Shown here: piece after piece, positions 1-8,546 of the stretch | Layout of the letters: every line of letters starts with the position of its first letter | Numbering within the stretch: the first letter of the stretch is position 1 | NCBI RefSeq assembly: GCF_003314995.1 | Contig: NZ_QNRH01000004.1 | Coordinates: forward strand, 372,001 to 436,000 | Direction of reading: 5' to 3' | Length of the DNA: 64,000 bases | Source of the DNA: Pseudochrobactrum asaccharolyticum | Lineage (GTDB): Bacteria; Pseudomonadota; Alphaproteobacteria; Rhizobiales; Rhizobiaceae | Notes under the pieces: model-generated | What the model was told of the DNA's origin: nothing | Databases searched by the model: none | The model's input: only the letters and a program-made list of their open reading frames with translations | Translations under genes and position numbers: made by a program

Positions 1-2
1 CG

Positions 3-506
3 TGTCCGTTTTGTGGAGCGAATGCTGAAGCGCATGAATTCCAAGCGGGGGAATATGAAGTGTCTTGCTCGACAGAGGGCTGTGCGGTTAGGCCACGGAC
101 AACGCTAACTGACATGGAAACTGCGATTGCCGACTGGAACACCCGCGCCGTGCCAGACGTGCCGGAATTGGTGCGGTATAGACTTCACTGGTCTGATTTC
201 GATACCGCACACATGGAAGTCGACAGCATGGAAGGCGAATATGTCCTTTATTCGCAAGCCGCTGAAATCATCGCAGCCAGTCACGCAGAAGCCCCTTGGC
301 GTAATATGAAAAGTGCTCCAATCGATGGCACCATTATTAATGTGCTCGCACGATACCCTGAGGCTACAGCAGGCTATCCGCGTTATGCAGGGTTTAATAG
401 CGATCGTGGTGTGTGGCTTGAATATAGTCGCTACGAACCAACTGAGGTTATCCCATGGGCATGGCGCCCACGTTTAAATTGGCCGAGTGAAGGATCGATA
501 AAATAA
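3..506 (+). CDS. Lar-like / DUF551-like phage-type protein (5' end outside window)
   Basis: The frame is open from the first bases of the window, so the start lies upstream. The visible N-terminus reads CPFCG, then about 20 residues later a second Cys pair and a DWNTRA motif. This is the pattern of Lar-family restriction-alleviation and related phage zinc-ribbon proteins. The C-terminal part carries WRNMKSAPIDGT and ends with a PWAWRPR stretch, like the small DUF551 domains found in phage genomes. Both modules are typical of prophage early regions. The gene runs towards a tRNA-Lys 3' end, which fits the edge of an integrated element lying to the left. An anti-restriction role is family knowledge for Lar only and is not shown here. 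The GTG at 60 could be misread as a start, but it cuts off the first half of the zinc motif. Confidence 0.6.
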   Translation, partial: CPFCGANAEAHEFQAGEYEVSCSTEGCAVRPRTTLTDMETAIADWNTRAVPDVPELVRYRLHWSDFDTAHMEVDSMEGEYVLYSQAAEIIAASHAEAPWRNMKSAPIDGTIINVLARYPEATAGYPRYAGFNSDRGVWLEYSRYEPTEVIPWAWRPRLNWPSEGSIK

Positions 507-510
507 TGCT

Positions 511-550
511 ATCCGATCTGTCCGACTTTATGCTGTCGGAAAAATCGGAT
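511..550 (+). terminator. Hairpin after the phage-type gene
   Basis: ATCCGAT..CCGAC at 511-525 pairs with GTCGG..ATCGGAT at 535-550, with a 4-base internal mismatch. It starts 4 bases after the stop codon. There is no clean T-run, only A-rich sequence, so it may be a weak terminator or a recombination-site hairpin rather than a classical intrinsic terminator. Confidence 0.4.
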
Positions 551-586
551 AAAAATCGGACGAAATTTGCTAAGTATTTGATTTTA

Positions 587-662
<76 letters not shown>

Positions 663-1186
663 ACTTTTCTGAATTGTCATTCAGTAAGTGAGCGGTTCTA
701 TAAAGTGGTGCTGCTGCTCTGTCTAGTCATGAAATTATTTTTTTACAAAAAAATATGAAGCCGGCTGATTTTTATTCGTAAAATTTATCAGCCAACCACC
801 CGTTTATGGAGTGTTTTCCCTGCACTAATAAAACTCGTTCTCCTTCTGATTTGTCCGGCAGTGCAGGGTGCATAATCTTGATGTGTGATAATCAACTGCA
901 CATATATCTTGCATTATGGCTATACGGGTATATCAGACTGCACAAAGAGTGCACTGTGGATCTGATTGTTAATAATATAAGCGGTATAAACAGACGGTAC
1001 GTGTGATGCGTGATGTTTTTGTCATCAGAGTTTTATCTTTGCGCCATAATTCGGCACGGAAAAAGTGACATAGCGTCTGCTGTGATATTGGTTAAACAGT
1101 CTGTTAGGCAGTATTAATCTTTTAAGAAATTGATGGTGAAGCATTCTTGAGAGAAATCTTTGTGTTTCGCATGATCAGAGGGTTCA
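663..1186. other. Intergenic stretch without a recognised gene
   Basis: About 520 AT-rich bases lie between tRNA-Lys and the DedA gene. A 66-codon open frame at 806-1006 has no convincing ribosome site or family resemblance. The tRNA promoter should lie just right of 662, and the DedA promoter nearer 1100-1170. Confidence 0.5.
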
Positions 1187-1864
1187 ATGGACGGTTTTAT
1201 CGGTGATCTCGGACAGTTTATTTCGGCTAATCAGGCTTGGGCCGGACCGATTGTCGGATTGATAGCATTCGGTGAATCGCTGGCTGTTGTCGGTATGCTG
1301 ATTCCTGCAACGCCTATTATGCTGGCAATCGGCGGTTTGGTCGGGGCCGGTATTATTGATCCGATCCCTGTGATGATTGGTGCCGTTATCGGTGCTGTTA
1401 TCGGCGATATTATTTCTTATTTTCTTGGCTGGTGGCTTGGTCGCCGTGTTATTCACCAATGGCCGCTCAATAAATATCGTTCTCATATTGCGCAGGCGCG
1501 TTTGCTGTTCCGCAAATATGGTTTTGCTGCTGTGTTCTTTGGTCGTTTCTTCGGACCTGTTCGGTGTACCGTGCCGCTTGTCGCCGGTATGATGTCGATG
1601 GATCAGAAGCGCTTCCAGACAGCGAACGTGACCTCCGCGCTGGTATGGGCGCCGGTCATGATTTTGCCGGGCTGGCTTGCCGGTAAAGGTGCAGGGATTT
1701 TTTCCCGTCTTGACGGTAGTGACTGGGTCTGGATGGCGGTTGCCATGACTGTTGTGGCAACGCTTGCCAGTATTATCGGTGTGCGCTTCATGCGCGCTCG
1801 TCCGAAACATGAGCGCAAACGCGGTGTAAAGAAGAACAAAGTTTCTGCCACACCTGCAGAATGA
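1187..1864 (+). CDS. DedA-family (SNARE-associated/VTT) inner membrane protein
   Basis: This 225-residue multi-pass protein has the DedA/VTT signature GRFFGPVRCTVPLVAG at about residues 123-138. An early re-entrant segment (GESLAVVGMLIPATP) and a basic C-terminal tail are also visible. DedA proteins are proposed lipid-carrier flippases or transporters, for example for undecaprenyl phosphate, in the cytoplasmic membrane. Several are needed for envelope integrity and cationic peptide resistance. The length matches the family. ATG 1187 follows AGAGGG at about 1173-1178. It appears to be a single-gene unit. The exact substrate cannot be told from sequence. Confidence 0.88.
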   Translation: MDGFIGDLGQFISANQAWAGPIVGLIAFGESLAVVGMLIPATPIMLAIGGLVGAGIIDPIPVMIGAVIGAVIGDIISYFLGWWLGRRVIHQWPLNKYRSHIAQARLLFRKYGFAAVFFGRFFGPVRCTVPLVAGMMSMDQKRFQTANVTSALVWAPVMILPGWLAGKGAGIFSRLDGSDWVWMAVAMTVVATLASIIGVRFMRARPKHERKRGVKKNKVSATPAE

Positions 1865-2000
1865 GCTGTTTTTAAACTGTAAACCGGCGGAAAATTGACT
1901 GTTTCGACGCTGCTCATTTCATAGTGTCCGTGATATATGAAATATTTGCCGGAATATCTTGATTAGAATTGCATTTATACTCATTATAAAGGCAATTGAT

Positions 2001-2084
2001 TAGAGCGTTAATTTTAGTATGCTCTGAAATGAATATGCAGTATTAGAGCGCCCTTTGTGTGCTAAGTCTGGAACACGGCGCTCT
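2001..2084. repeat. Dispersed palindromic repeat, copy 1 of family A
   Basis: AGAGCGCC at 2045-2052 pairs with GGCGCTCT at 2077-2084 around a CTTTGTGTGC..GAACAC core. The 40 bases match a second copy at 34883-34922 at 35 of 40 positions. A degenerate companion palindrome (TAGAGC..TGCTCT) precedes it, as in the other copy. Confidence 0.7.
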
Positions 2085-2099
2085 CATGCTGTACAGAGA

Positions 2100-2664
2100 A
2101 TTTTTTAACCGCGCATTTGCGCCTAACAGGGGTCTTTAAACACTCTTATGCCGGAAGATACTTCTGACGATTCGTCTATTACGGATTGTTGCCACACTCA
2201 GTCGGTAACAATCCGAAACAAGTTTACATTGCACGGTGATAGCCGACGAAACACGCCTTGGAGTAATCGGGCTGATGTTTCTCAACTTGTGCAAAAATCC
2301 TGCTACATACCAAAGCTGCATAGTATCGCGTCTGTTTGGACGAAGATGTTTGCACGCCCGTTTTCTGCAAAGGAGACCGGCCAGCGGGATAAAATCCTCC
2401 TGTTTTTCAAAGTGTTTTTTGCAAGCCCGCTTGGGATTCTGAAAAAGGATCAGCGAAACGGGCTATCTGGCTTTGTAGAGCCAGCGCTTAAATACTCTGC
2501 AACTAAGCATTTCCGGCACTTTGATTTCAAAAGTGACTGTGGTGCGGGGCTGAAACGGTTTTTTGTGACCGCTTCTCGTTCCGAACCAATGCTTGCGCGT
2601 TTGTCCGGCATAGAGCTGACATACAAGCGTATCCCGCAACAGAAATTCTAGGAAACGACAACCC
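2100..2664 (+). promoter_or_regulatory. Long structured leader before the TerC-like gene
   Basis: There are 560 bases with no believable gene before the TerC/CBS start. CGGATTGTTGCC at 2182-2193 pairs with GGTAACAATCCG at 2204-2215 (one wobble). CTGGCT/AGCCAG forms a hairpin at 2466-2483, inside a region bounded by AGCCCG..CGGGCT at about 2431-2464. TerC relatives are often under metal or pH riboswitches (yybP-ykoY), but I cannot match that consensus here. The open frame at 2148-2651 does not look like a real protein. Confidence 0.35.
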
Positions 2665-4224
2665 ATGGAATGGATTGCCGATCCCAACGCCTGGATAGGC
2701 TTGGTTACACTGATTATTCTTGAGATTGTTCTTGGTATCGACAATCTTGTATTTATTTCGATCCTTGCAGGCAAATTGCCGCCGAGCCAGCGTAATAAAG
2801 CGCGTTTGCTTGGTTTGACGCTTGCACTCCTGATGCGCCTTGGTTTGCTGGCCTCGATCTCCTGGATCGTGACACTAACCAAACCGCTGTTTACCGTTTT
2901 CTCTTTCGACTTCTCCGGCCGCGATATCATCATGATTGTTGGTGGTGTGTTCCTGCTTGCCAAAGGTACGATGGAGCTGCACGAACGTCTTGAAGGTAAA
3001 GGCGCCATAAAAGAGGGCAATCCGGTTCATGCGGTGTTCTGGCAGGTTATTGCTCAGATCGTGGTGCTGGATGCGGTGTTCTCGCTCGATAGCGTGATTA
3101 CGGCTGTTGGTATGGTGCAGCATCTGCCGGTGATGATGATTGCCGTTGTGATCGCCATGGGCGTGATGATGCTGGCTTCCAAGCCGTTGATGTCATTCGT
3201 TGAGAAGCACCCGACCGTTGTTATCCTCTGTCTCGGCTTCCTGATGATGATCGGTTTCAGCCTTGTGATTGAAGGCTTCGGTTATCATGTGCCTAAGGGC
3301 TACCTCTATGCTGCTATCGGCTTCTCGATCCTGATCGAGGCTGCGAACCAGATTGGTCGTCACAACCGTGAAAAACGCGTGACTACAAATGATCTGCGAG
3401 AGCGCACCGCCGGTGCGGTGTTGCGTTTGCTTGGTGGTGGACGTGGCAGTGATATGGCTTTGTCCGAAACAGTGGACGTGATTGCCGAACATACAGCTGC
3501 TGCCGATGTCTTCCGTCCGGAAGAAAAAGAAATGATCCGTGGTGTACTGGATCTGGCTGATCGTCCGGTACGTTCGATTATGACCCCGCGTAACGAAGTG
3601 GAATGGCTGGATCTCGATGCGAGTGAGGAAGAATTGCGCAATGAGTTGCGTCAGTTCGCTCATTCCCGCGTTATTCTTGCCCGTGGTCAGGTGGATGAAT
3701 TTGTTGGTGTTGCGCTGACGAAAGATCTGCTGCTTTATCTGGCGGATTCCAAGCCGATTGACTGGCAGGGGGCTATGAAGCAGCCGCTTGTGGTGCACGA
3801 GCACAGTAATGTGTTGCGCGTCATGGAGCAGCTGCGTGGTTCGCCTGTGCAGATGGCTGTTATCGTCGATGAACATGGTTCGTTTGAAGGTGTTGCAACG
3901 CCGACAGATATTCTTGAAGCGATTGCCGGTGAGTTCCCTGACGAAGACGGCGACACTCCGAGTGTGGAAACACTGGAAAACGGCGTCTGGATCGTCGACG
4001 GCTTCACGGATATTCGTCGCCTCAGTGGTGTTCTGGATACCGATCTGGTGGACGATGATGACCGTTATACAACATTGGCAGGCTATGTTCTCTGGCATCT
4101 CGGTCACATCCCGATCGGTGGTGAGAAATTCACGGCAAACGGCTTTGAATTCGAAGTGCTGACCATGGAACGCCGGAATATTGCCAAGGTTAAGATTACG
4201 GCTTCGACTGTCTACGATATTTAA
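2665..4224 (+). CDS. TerC-family membrane protein with CBS pair and CorC/HlyC domain (YoaE/YegH type)
   Basis: This 519-residue protein has the E. coli YoaE/YegH layout and length. The N-terminal TerC integral membrane domain spans about residues 5-230, with acidic membrane motifs such as LGIDNLVF and [15 protein letters not shown] that are thought to bind metal. A CBS pair follows at about 300-425 ([31 protein letters not shown]), then a CorC_HlyC transporter-associated domain at about 435-515. TerC proteins are linked to metal (manganese) export or loading of secreted enzymes. CorC-type modules occur in magnesium and cobalt efflux factors. ATG 2665 follows AGGAAACGAC. A strong terminator follows at 4269, so it is a single-gene unit behind a long leader. 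Metal homeostasis is a family-level inference. Confidence 0.88.
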   Translation: MEWIADPNAWIGLVTLIILEIVLGIDNLVFISILAGKLPPSQRNKARLLGLTLALLMRLGLLASISWIVTLTKPLFTVFSFDFSGRDIIMIVGGVFLLAKGTMELHERLEGKGAIKEGNPVHAVFWQVIAQIVVLDAVFSLDSVITAVGMVQHLPVMMIAVVIAMGVMMLASKPLMSFVEKHPTVVILCLGFLMMIGFSLVIEGFGYHVPKGYLYAAIGFSILIEAANQIGRHNREKRVTTNDLRERTAGAVLRLLGGGRGSDMALSETVDVIAEHTAAADVFRPEEKEMIRGVLDLADRPVRSIMTPRNEVEWLDLDASEEELRNELRQFAHSRVILARGQVDEFVGVALTKDLLLYLADSKPIDWQGAMKQPLVVHEHSNVLRVMEQLRGSPVQMAVIVDEHGSFEGVATPTDILEAIAGEFPDEDGDTPSVETLENGVWIVDGFTDIRRLSGVLDTDLVDDDDRYTTLAGYVLWHLGHIPIGGEKFTANGFEFEVLTMERRNIAKVKITASTVYDI

Positions 4225-4268
4225 AATTTGTCGTATTTTTCTCTGGAAGAATGTTCAATAAATGAAGA

Positions 4269-4297
4269 AACCGCGCTGATAGCAGCGCGGTTTTTTG
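4269..4297 (+). terminator. Intrinsic terminator after the TerC-like gene
   Basis: AACCGCGCTG / CAGCGCGGTT stem with a four-base loop, followed by six Ts. Confidence 0.9.
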
Positions 4298-4519
4298 TTT
4301 TAAGCGCTGTATTGTTCACTAATTCGTACCGCAATGTTTCATAAAAGAGTGAACATGAACCCTTGCAGTTCATGCAAAACGCTTTAAGTACAAAGGCGAA
4401 TTGGCAGCTATCTATCCGTCTGCCTGCTTTTCTTTTGCTCATATTGACGGGAAGCAGTTTCGAACCTGCGGGAGCAGGGCAGAATGTTTTCGTGTCAAGA
4501 TTATATAAGGATCAGCCTT

Positions 4520-5089
4520 ATGGCTCCTAAGCTGTTTACAATCGTCACCAGCACCCGTCCGGGCCGCAAAGGCCCGATTATGGCGCAGTGGTTCCATGAC
4601 TATGCAACCGCACATGGCGGTTTTGAAAATGAAATCGTTGATCTCGCTGATATGGGGTTGCCGTTCTTCAACGAACCTAATCATCCGCGTATGCAGAAAT
4701 ATGAACATGAGCACACCAAGAAATGGAGTGCAAAGATCAAAGAAGCAGATGCCTTTGTTTTCATGATGCCGGAATATAACAGCTTCCCGCCGGCAGAGTT
4801 TACCAATGCGCTCGACTATCTGTTCTATGAATGGAACTACAAGCCTGCTGCTATTTTCAGCTATGGCGGCGTTTCTGCCGGCACCCGTTCTGCACAGATC
4901 GCCCGCCTGCATCTGGCATCCATGCGCATGACACCGTTGCCGGAAGGCATTAATGTTCCTAATTTCGCAGCGCATATCAGTGATGAAGGCAAATTTGTTG
5001 CCAATGAGCTGATTGAAGCCAGCGCGAAAACTGTTCTCGATGAACTGAAAATCTGGAACGAAGGTCTTCAGGTTATCCGCAAAAAATAA
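4520..5089 (+). CDS. NADPH-dependent FMN reductase / flavodoxin-fold quinone reductase
   Basis: This 189-residue protein has the flavodoxin-like NAD(P)H:FMN reductase fold. The phosphate-binding loop TSTRPGRKG sits near the N-terminus, and the flavin-contacting MMPEYNSFPP and YGGVSAGTR motifs follow. These enzymes reduce FMN, quinones or azo compounds with NADPH in the cytoplasm. I chose ATG 4520 because AAGGA at 4507-4511 lies 8 bases upstream and the protein then begins directly with the first beta strand. The upstream in-frame ATG at 4484 would add 12 residues unlike the family. A terminator follows at 5116, so it is monocistronic. The physiological substrate is unknown. Confidence 0.88.
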   Translation: MAPKLFTIVTSTRPGRKGPIMAQWFHDYATAHGGFENEIVDLADMGLPFFNEPNHPRMQKYEHEHTKKWSAKIKEADAFVFMMPEYNSFPPAEFTNALDYLFYEWNYKPAAIFSYGGVSAGTRSAQIARLHLASMRMTPLPEGINVPNFAAHISDEGKFVANELIEASAKTVLDELKIWNEGLQVIRKK

Positions 5090-5115
5090 GATTAAATCTT
5101 ATTGATATTTATAGA

Positions 5116-5147
5116 AAAACCGCTGCAGTGATGCAGCGGTTTTCTTG
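5116..5147 (+). terminator. Intrinsic terminator after the FMN reductase
   Basis: AAAACCGCTGCA / TGCAGCGGTTTT stem with a GTGA loop and a T-rich tail. Confidence 0.88.
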
Positions 5148-5273
5148 TTTTTAGCACCAGTATTGATGGTTTTAAATCACATAAATTTAATCGGATTATT
5201 GACAAGTACACCCGATTGGCAGAAATTAACGAAATATTAAATTTGTTAACCTGACGATACAGGAGTGTTATTC

Positions 5274-5447
5274 ATGCCTCTTTTTCAGTCTCTGAAGGGA
5301 ATGATGAAACAACGCCGGCAAGCATTTCAGAAGTTTTGGCAGGAAATTTCTGCTGATGAGAAGACCATCGAGCGACGTCGTCAAAACCGGCTTGCTCCGA
5401 ACCAATCTGAAAAATTCGGCTGCTGGCGCCATCGCGGTATCTGGTAA
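5274..5447 (+). CDS. Small uncharacterised basic protein (57 aa)
   Basis: ATG 5274 is preceded by AGGAG at 5261-5265, an ideal ribosome site. The product is strongly basic, with MKQRRQAFQKFW near the start and ERRRQNR in the middle, and ends GCWRHRGIW. It has no signal peptide or membrane segment. The amphipathic, Arg-rich helix recalls small DUF1127-like alphaproteobacterial proteins, but the diagnostic motif of that family is absent, so I do not assign it. No obvious partner gene is nearby. The good ribosome site and compact size favour a real gene; function unknown. Confidence 0.5.
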   Translation: MPLFQSLKGMMKQRRQAFQKFWQEISADEKTIERRRQNRLAPNQSEKFGCWRHRGIW

Positions 5448-5695
5448 AATCTTCTGAAAATCCGGATTTTCGCCCCCGTTTCCGGAAATCATATTGCGCT
5501 TAACCCTTTGTTTCTAGCAAAATCTTGCTCATTCGTTTTTACTGCGATTATAGATTTCTGTTTTTATTTTGAAAATTAAATTATCTATTTAAATCAATGA
5601 TTTAATGTTGATTTTAGTTGATCGTTGTCTGAGTATCGGAGCCATCAAGAGTTCCATCCCGTTTGCACTCAGCAAAGATTAAGCGCAGGTATTAT

Positions 5696-6706
5696 ATGAA
5701 AAAGCTTTTGTTGACGGCCGGCCTCGCGCTCGGTCTCACACTTCCCTTGACTGCCGCACAAGCAGACGAGCCGAAAGAAATCCTCAACGTCTCCTATGAC
5801 ATTGCCCGCGAACTTTATGAGCAGATCAACACTGCTTTTATTCCGGTATGGAAAGAGAAAAGCGGCGAAACCATCACAGTTAACCAGTCTCATGCGGGTT
5901 CTTCAAAACAGGCGCGTTCTATTCTGGAAGGGCTGGAAGCCGATATTGTGACCTTCAATCAGGTCACGGATGTGCAGGTTCTCCATGATAAAGGCAATCT
6001 GATCCCTGCGGACTGGCAGAGCCGCCTGCCAAACAATTCTTCGCCTTATTATTCGCTGCCTGCTTTCCTCGTGCGTGCAGGCAATCCGAAGCAGATCAAA
6101 AACTGGGATGATCTGGTGCGCGATGATGTACAGGTGATTTTCCCGAACCCGAAAACCTCCGGCAATGCGCGTTATACCTATCTGGCGGCAACTGCTTATG
6201 CGCGGGAAGCCTTTAACAAGGATGATGCCCAGGTTCGCGATTTTATTACCAAGCTGTTCAAAAATGTTCCAGTGTTTGATACCGGCGGACGCGGTGCGAC
6301 CACAACCTTTACCGAGCGCGGTATCGGCGATGTTCTGGTGACATTTGAAGCCGAAGTGCTGGGTACCCAGAAGCTGCTTGGCAAAGACAAATATGAAGTC
6401 GTGGTGCCGCCAATCAGCCTGCTGTCTGAATTTCCGGTGACAATCGTTGATAAGGTTGTCGATAAGCGCGGCTCCCGTAAAATCGCTCAGGCTTATCTCG
6501 ATTTCCTCTATGCACCTGAGGGTCAGGAAATCCTCGCCAGCAATTTCAACCGTGTGCATGACGCTGCAACCATTGAAAAGCACAAGGCTAATTTCCCTGA
6601 GGTGAAACTGGTACGTGTGGAAGATGAGTTTGGTGGCTGGGCAAATGTGACCAAAGAGCATTTCGCTGAAGGCGGTATTCTCGACCAGCTGTTCACGGGC
6701 AAATAA
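5696..6706 (+). CDS. sbp: Sulfate/thiosulfate ABC transporter periplasmic binding protein
   Basis: This 336-residue preprotein has a clear signal peptide ending at about AAQA (Lys-rich start, then a hydrophobic core). The mature part follows the Sbp/CysP family closely: LNVSYDIARELYEQIN at the start, QSHAGSSKQAR, a TFNQVTDVQVL strand, and IFPNPKTSGNARY in the middle. It captures sulfate (or thiosulfate, molybdate) in the periplasm for the CysT/CysW permease encoded next. ATG 5696 was preferred over 5663 because it begins the signal peptide exactly. A hairpin at 6726 separates it from cysT, which fits higher expression of the binding protein. No cysA ATPase gene lies in the cluster. Confidence 0.93.
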   Translation: MKKLLLTAGLALGLTLPLTAAQADEPKEILNVSYDIARELYEQINTAFIPVWKEKSGETITVNQSHAGSSKQARSILEGLEADIVTFNQVTDVQVLHDKGNLIPADWQSRLPNNSSPYYSLPAFLVRAGNPKQIKNWDDLVRDDVQVIFPNPKTSGNARYTYLAATAYAREAFNKDDAQVRDFITKLFKNVPVFDTGGRGATTTFTERGIGDVLVTFEAEVLGTQKLLGKDKYEVVVPPISLLSEFPVTIVDKVVDKRGSRKIAQAYLDFLYAPEGQEILASNFNRVHDAATIEKHKANFPEVKLVRVEDEFGGWANVTKEHFAEGGILDQLFTGK

Positions 6707-6725
6707 CGTGACCTGAAAATGACAG

Positions 6726-6755
6726 CCGGTGCGCCCTTAAAAGCGCGCCGGTTTT
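6726..6755 (+). terminator. Intercistronic hairpin between sbp and cysT
   Basis: CCGGTGCGC / GCGCGCCGG stem (one G-T pair) followed by TTTT. Likely a partial terminator or mRNA-stabilising stem that lowers permease relative to binding-protein expression. Confidence 0.7.
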
Positions 6756-6783
6756 CCCGTATCCCATACAGAGCAGACCGGTG

Positions 6784-7626
6784 ATGAAAAGACCATTCTT
6801 TAAAGTCAGAAAAACAGTGATGCCGGGCTTTGGCATTACAATGGGCTGTACGCTGCTCTATCTGACAGTGATTGTGGCTCTGCCGCTCTTTGCTCTGATT
6901 ATGAAAACAGCCAGTCTCGGATTTGCTGATTTCTGGGCGATTGTCAGCTCGCCGCGTGCTGTTGCGACATTCAAGCTGACCATACTTACCTCTGCTGCCG
7001 CAACTGTTTTTAATGCTCTGTTTGGTCTGCTGATGGCATGGGTGCTCGTGCGTTACGAGTTTCCGGGCAAGCGCCTGCTGGATGCTGCTGTGGATTTGCC
7101 TTTTGCATTGCCGACCGCTGTTGCCGGTCTGGCGCTGGTAACCGTTTTATCGAAGAACGGCTGGATCGGGCAATATACTGAACCGCTTGGCCTGTACCTG
7201 GCCTATACGCCTGCGGGCATCATAATCGCGATGGCTTTTACGAGTATTCCTTTTGTTATCCGCACGGTACAGCCGGTACTTGAGGATCTGAATCATGATG
7301 TGGAGGAGGCGGCGGAGACGCTTGGTGCCAATCCGTTGCAGGTTTTTGCTCATGTGATCTGGCCGATGATCCTGCCTGCATTTCTGGCTGGTAGTGCCTT
7401 GTCCTTTGCGCGTGGCTTGGGGGAGTTTGGCGCGATTGTTTTCATCTCTGCCAATCTGCCATTTAAAACCGAAGTGACTTCGCTGCTCGTTTTTGTGCGG
7501 CTGGACGAATATGAATATCCGGCAGCGGCGGCTCTGGCGATGGTGATGTTGCTGATGGCTTTTGCCATGCTGCTGATAACCAATCTGATGCAGGCACGGC
7601 AGCTGCGCTATGCGGAGCGAAACTGA
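6784..7626 (+). CDS. cysT: Sulfate ABC transporter permease CysT (CysU)
   Basis: This 280-residue permease has six predicted membrane spans. The ABC inner-membrane loop sequence (EEAAETLGANPLQVFAHVIWP) is near residue 175, followed by LSFARGLGEFGAIVFISANLP, the hallmark of CysT/CysW/ModB permeases. It forms the membrane channel with CysW for sulfate or thiosulfate import. The start is either ATG 6784 or GTG 6781; I prefer the ATG. The next gene begins one base after its stop, so the two are translationally linked. Confidence 0.93.
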   Translation: MKRPFFKVRKTVMPGFGITMGCTLLYLTVIVALPLFALIMKTASLGFADFWAIVSSPRAVATFKLTILTSAAATVFNALFGLLMAWVLVRYEFPGKRLLDAAVDLPFALPTAVAGLALVTVLSKNGWIGQYTEPLGLYLAYTPAGIIIAMAFTSIPFVIRTVQPVLEDLNHDVEEAAETLGANPLQVFAHVIWPMILPAFLAGSALSFARGLGEFGAIVFISANLPFKTEVTSLLVFVRLDEYEYPAAAALAMVMLLMAFAMLLITNLMQARQLRYAERN

Positions 7627-7627
7627 T

Positions 7628-8482
7628 ATGGCGATTTTGGCTTTTCCTGCTTTAGCTTCTGAAAAAACTTCACCGCAGTTTCGACGCAGGCTTTGGGGGC
7701 GACGCTTCCTGATCGGGCTGGCCGTTGTGCTGTCACTGATCGTGCTTGGCATTCCGATGGCGGTGATCTTTTCTGCCGCTTTCGGCAGCGGTATGGGACG
7801 CTTTTGGGCAGAAATTACCAAGCCGGATACCATGCATGCGGTGTGGCTGACTGTGCTGACGGCGATTGTGGTTGTGCCGGTCAATATGGCCTTTGGTGTC
7901 TGCGTGGCATGGCTGGTGACGCGGTTCCGCTTTCCTGGACGGCGCTTACTGATCAGCTTTATCGAGATCCCGTTTTCCGTATCTCCGATCATTGCCGGTA
8001 CAGCCTATCTGTTTCTCTATGGTGCGCAGGGGATGCTGGGGCCTTTGCTGGAGAGCTATGATATCAAGATCATGTTCACAATTCCGGCGATCTTTCTGGT
8101 CAGCCTGTTTGTAACCAGTCCTTTTGTTGCCCGTGAGCTGATCCCGCTGATGGAAATGCAGGGTGGCGAGGATGAAGAGGCGGCGCTGTCGCTTGGTGCC
8201 AGTGGTCTGCAAACCTTCTTCTATGTGACGTTGCCGAATATTAAATGGGCGCTGCTTTATGGTGCAGTGTTGTGTAATGCGCGCGTGATGGGCGAATATG
8301 GCGCGACATCGATTGTCTCCGGTGCCATTCGCGGTAAAACCAATACACTGCCTTTGCAGGTTGATCTGCTGTTTCAGGATCAGAATACGGTTGGTGCATT
8401 TGCCGCGGCTTCAACATTGGCCGTGCTGGCGCTGCTGACGCTGGTGCTGAAAGTCTGGCTGGAACGCAAGCAAGTAGATTAA
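7628..8482 (+). CDS. cysW: Sulfate ABC transporter permease CysW
   Basis: This 284-residue partner of CysT is recognised by the EEAALSLGASGLQTFFYVTLP coupling loop and the CysW-specific NARVMGEYGATSIVSGAIRG segment, which gives way to DLLFQDQNTVGAFAAAS. ATG 7628 overlaps nothing and sits one base past the cysT stop, with GGAG about 11 bases upstream. An in-frame ATG at 7610 is possible but would overlap cysT. A bidirectional terminator follows at once, so the transcription unit ends here without the usual cysA. Confidence 0.93.
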   Translation: MAILAFPALASEKTSPQFRRRLWGRRFLIGLAVVLSLIVLGIPMAVIFSAAFGSGMGRFWAEITKPDTMHAVWLTVLTAIVVVPVNMAFGVCVAWLVTRFRFPGRRLLISFIEIPFSVSPIIAGTAYLFLYGAQGMLGPLLESYDIKIMFTIPAIFLVSLFVTSPFVARELIPLMEMQGGEDEEAALSLGASGLQTFFYVTLPNIKWALLYGAVLCNARVMGEYGATSIVSGAIRGKTNTLPLQVDLLFQDQNTVGAFAAASTLAVLALLTLVLKVWLERKQVD

Positions 8483-8490
8483 AAATGATG

Positions 8491-8527
8491 AAGCCGCCTC
8501 TGAAATTGATTCAAAGGCGGCTTTTAT
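8491..8527. terminator. Bidirectional terminator between convergent ABC operons
   Basis: AAGCCGCCT at 8491-8499 pairs with AGGCGGCTT at 8515-8523, with T-rich sequence on the right. It serves cysW and probably the converging permease gene on the minus strand. Confidence 0.85.
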
Positions 8528-8546
8528 CGTTTTGTAATTGTTTGTT

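Noticed and set aside
806-1006. 66-codon open frame right of tRNA-Lys
   Set aside because: No clear ribosome site, unusual composition, and no recognisable family; most likely chance in an AT-rich spacer.
2148-2651. 167-codon open frame before the TerC-like gene
   Set aside because: Low-complexity-free but with erratic composition, includes the hairpin arms, and has no recognisable motif; overlapping frames exist on both strands. Better read as a long leader.
2100-2664. yybP-ykoY manganese riboswitch before the TerC-like gene
   Set aside because: I searched by eye for the family's conserved stretches and did not find them; reported only as an unassigned structured leader.
4455-4475. tRNA-like TTTCGAACC stretch near the FMN reductase
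   Set aside because: No acceptor or anticodon arms can be built around it.
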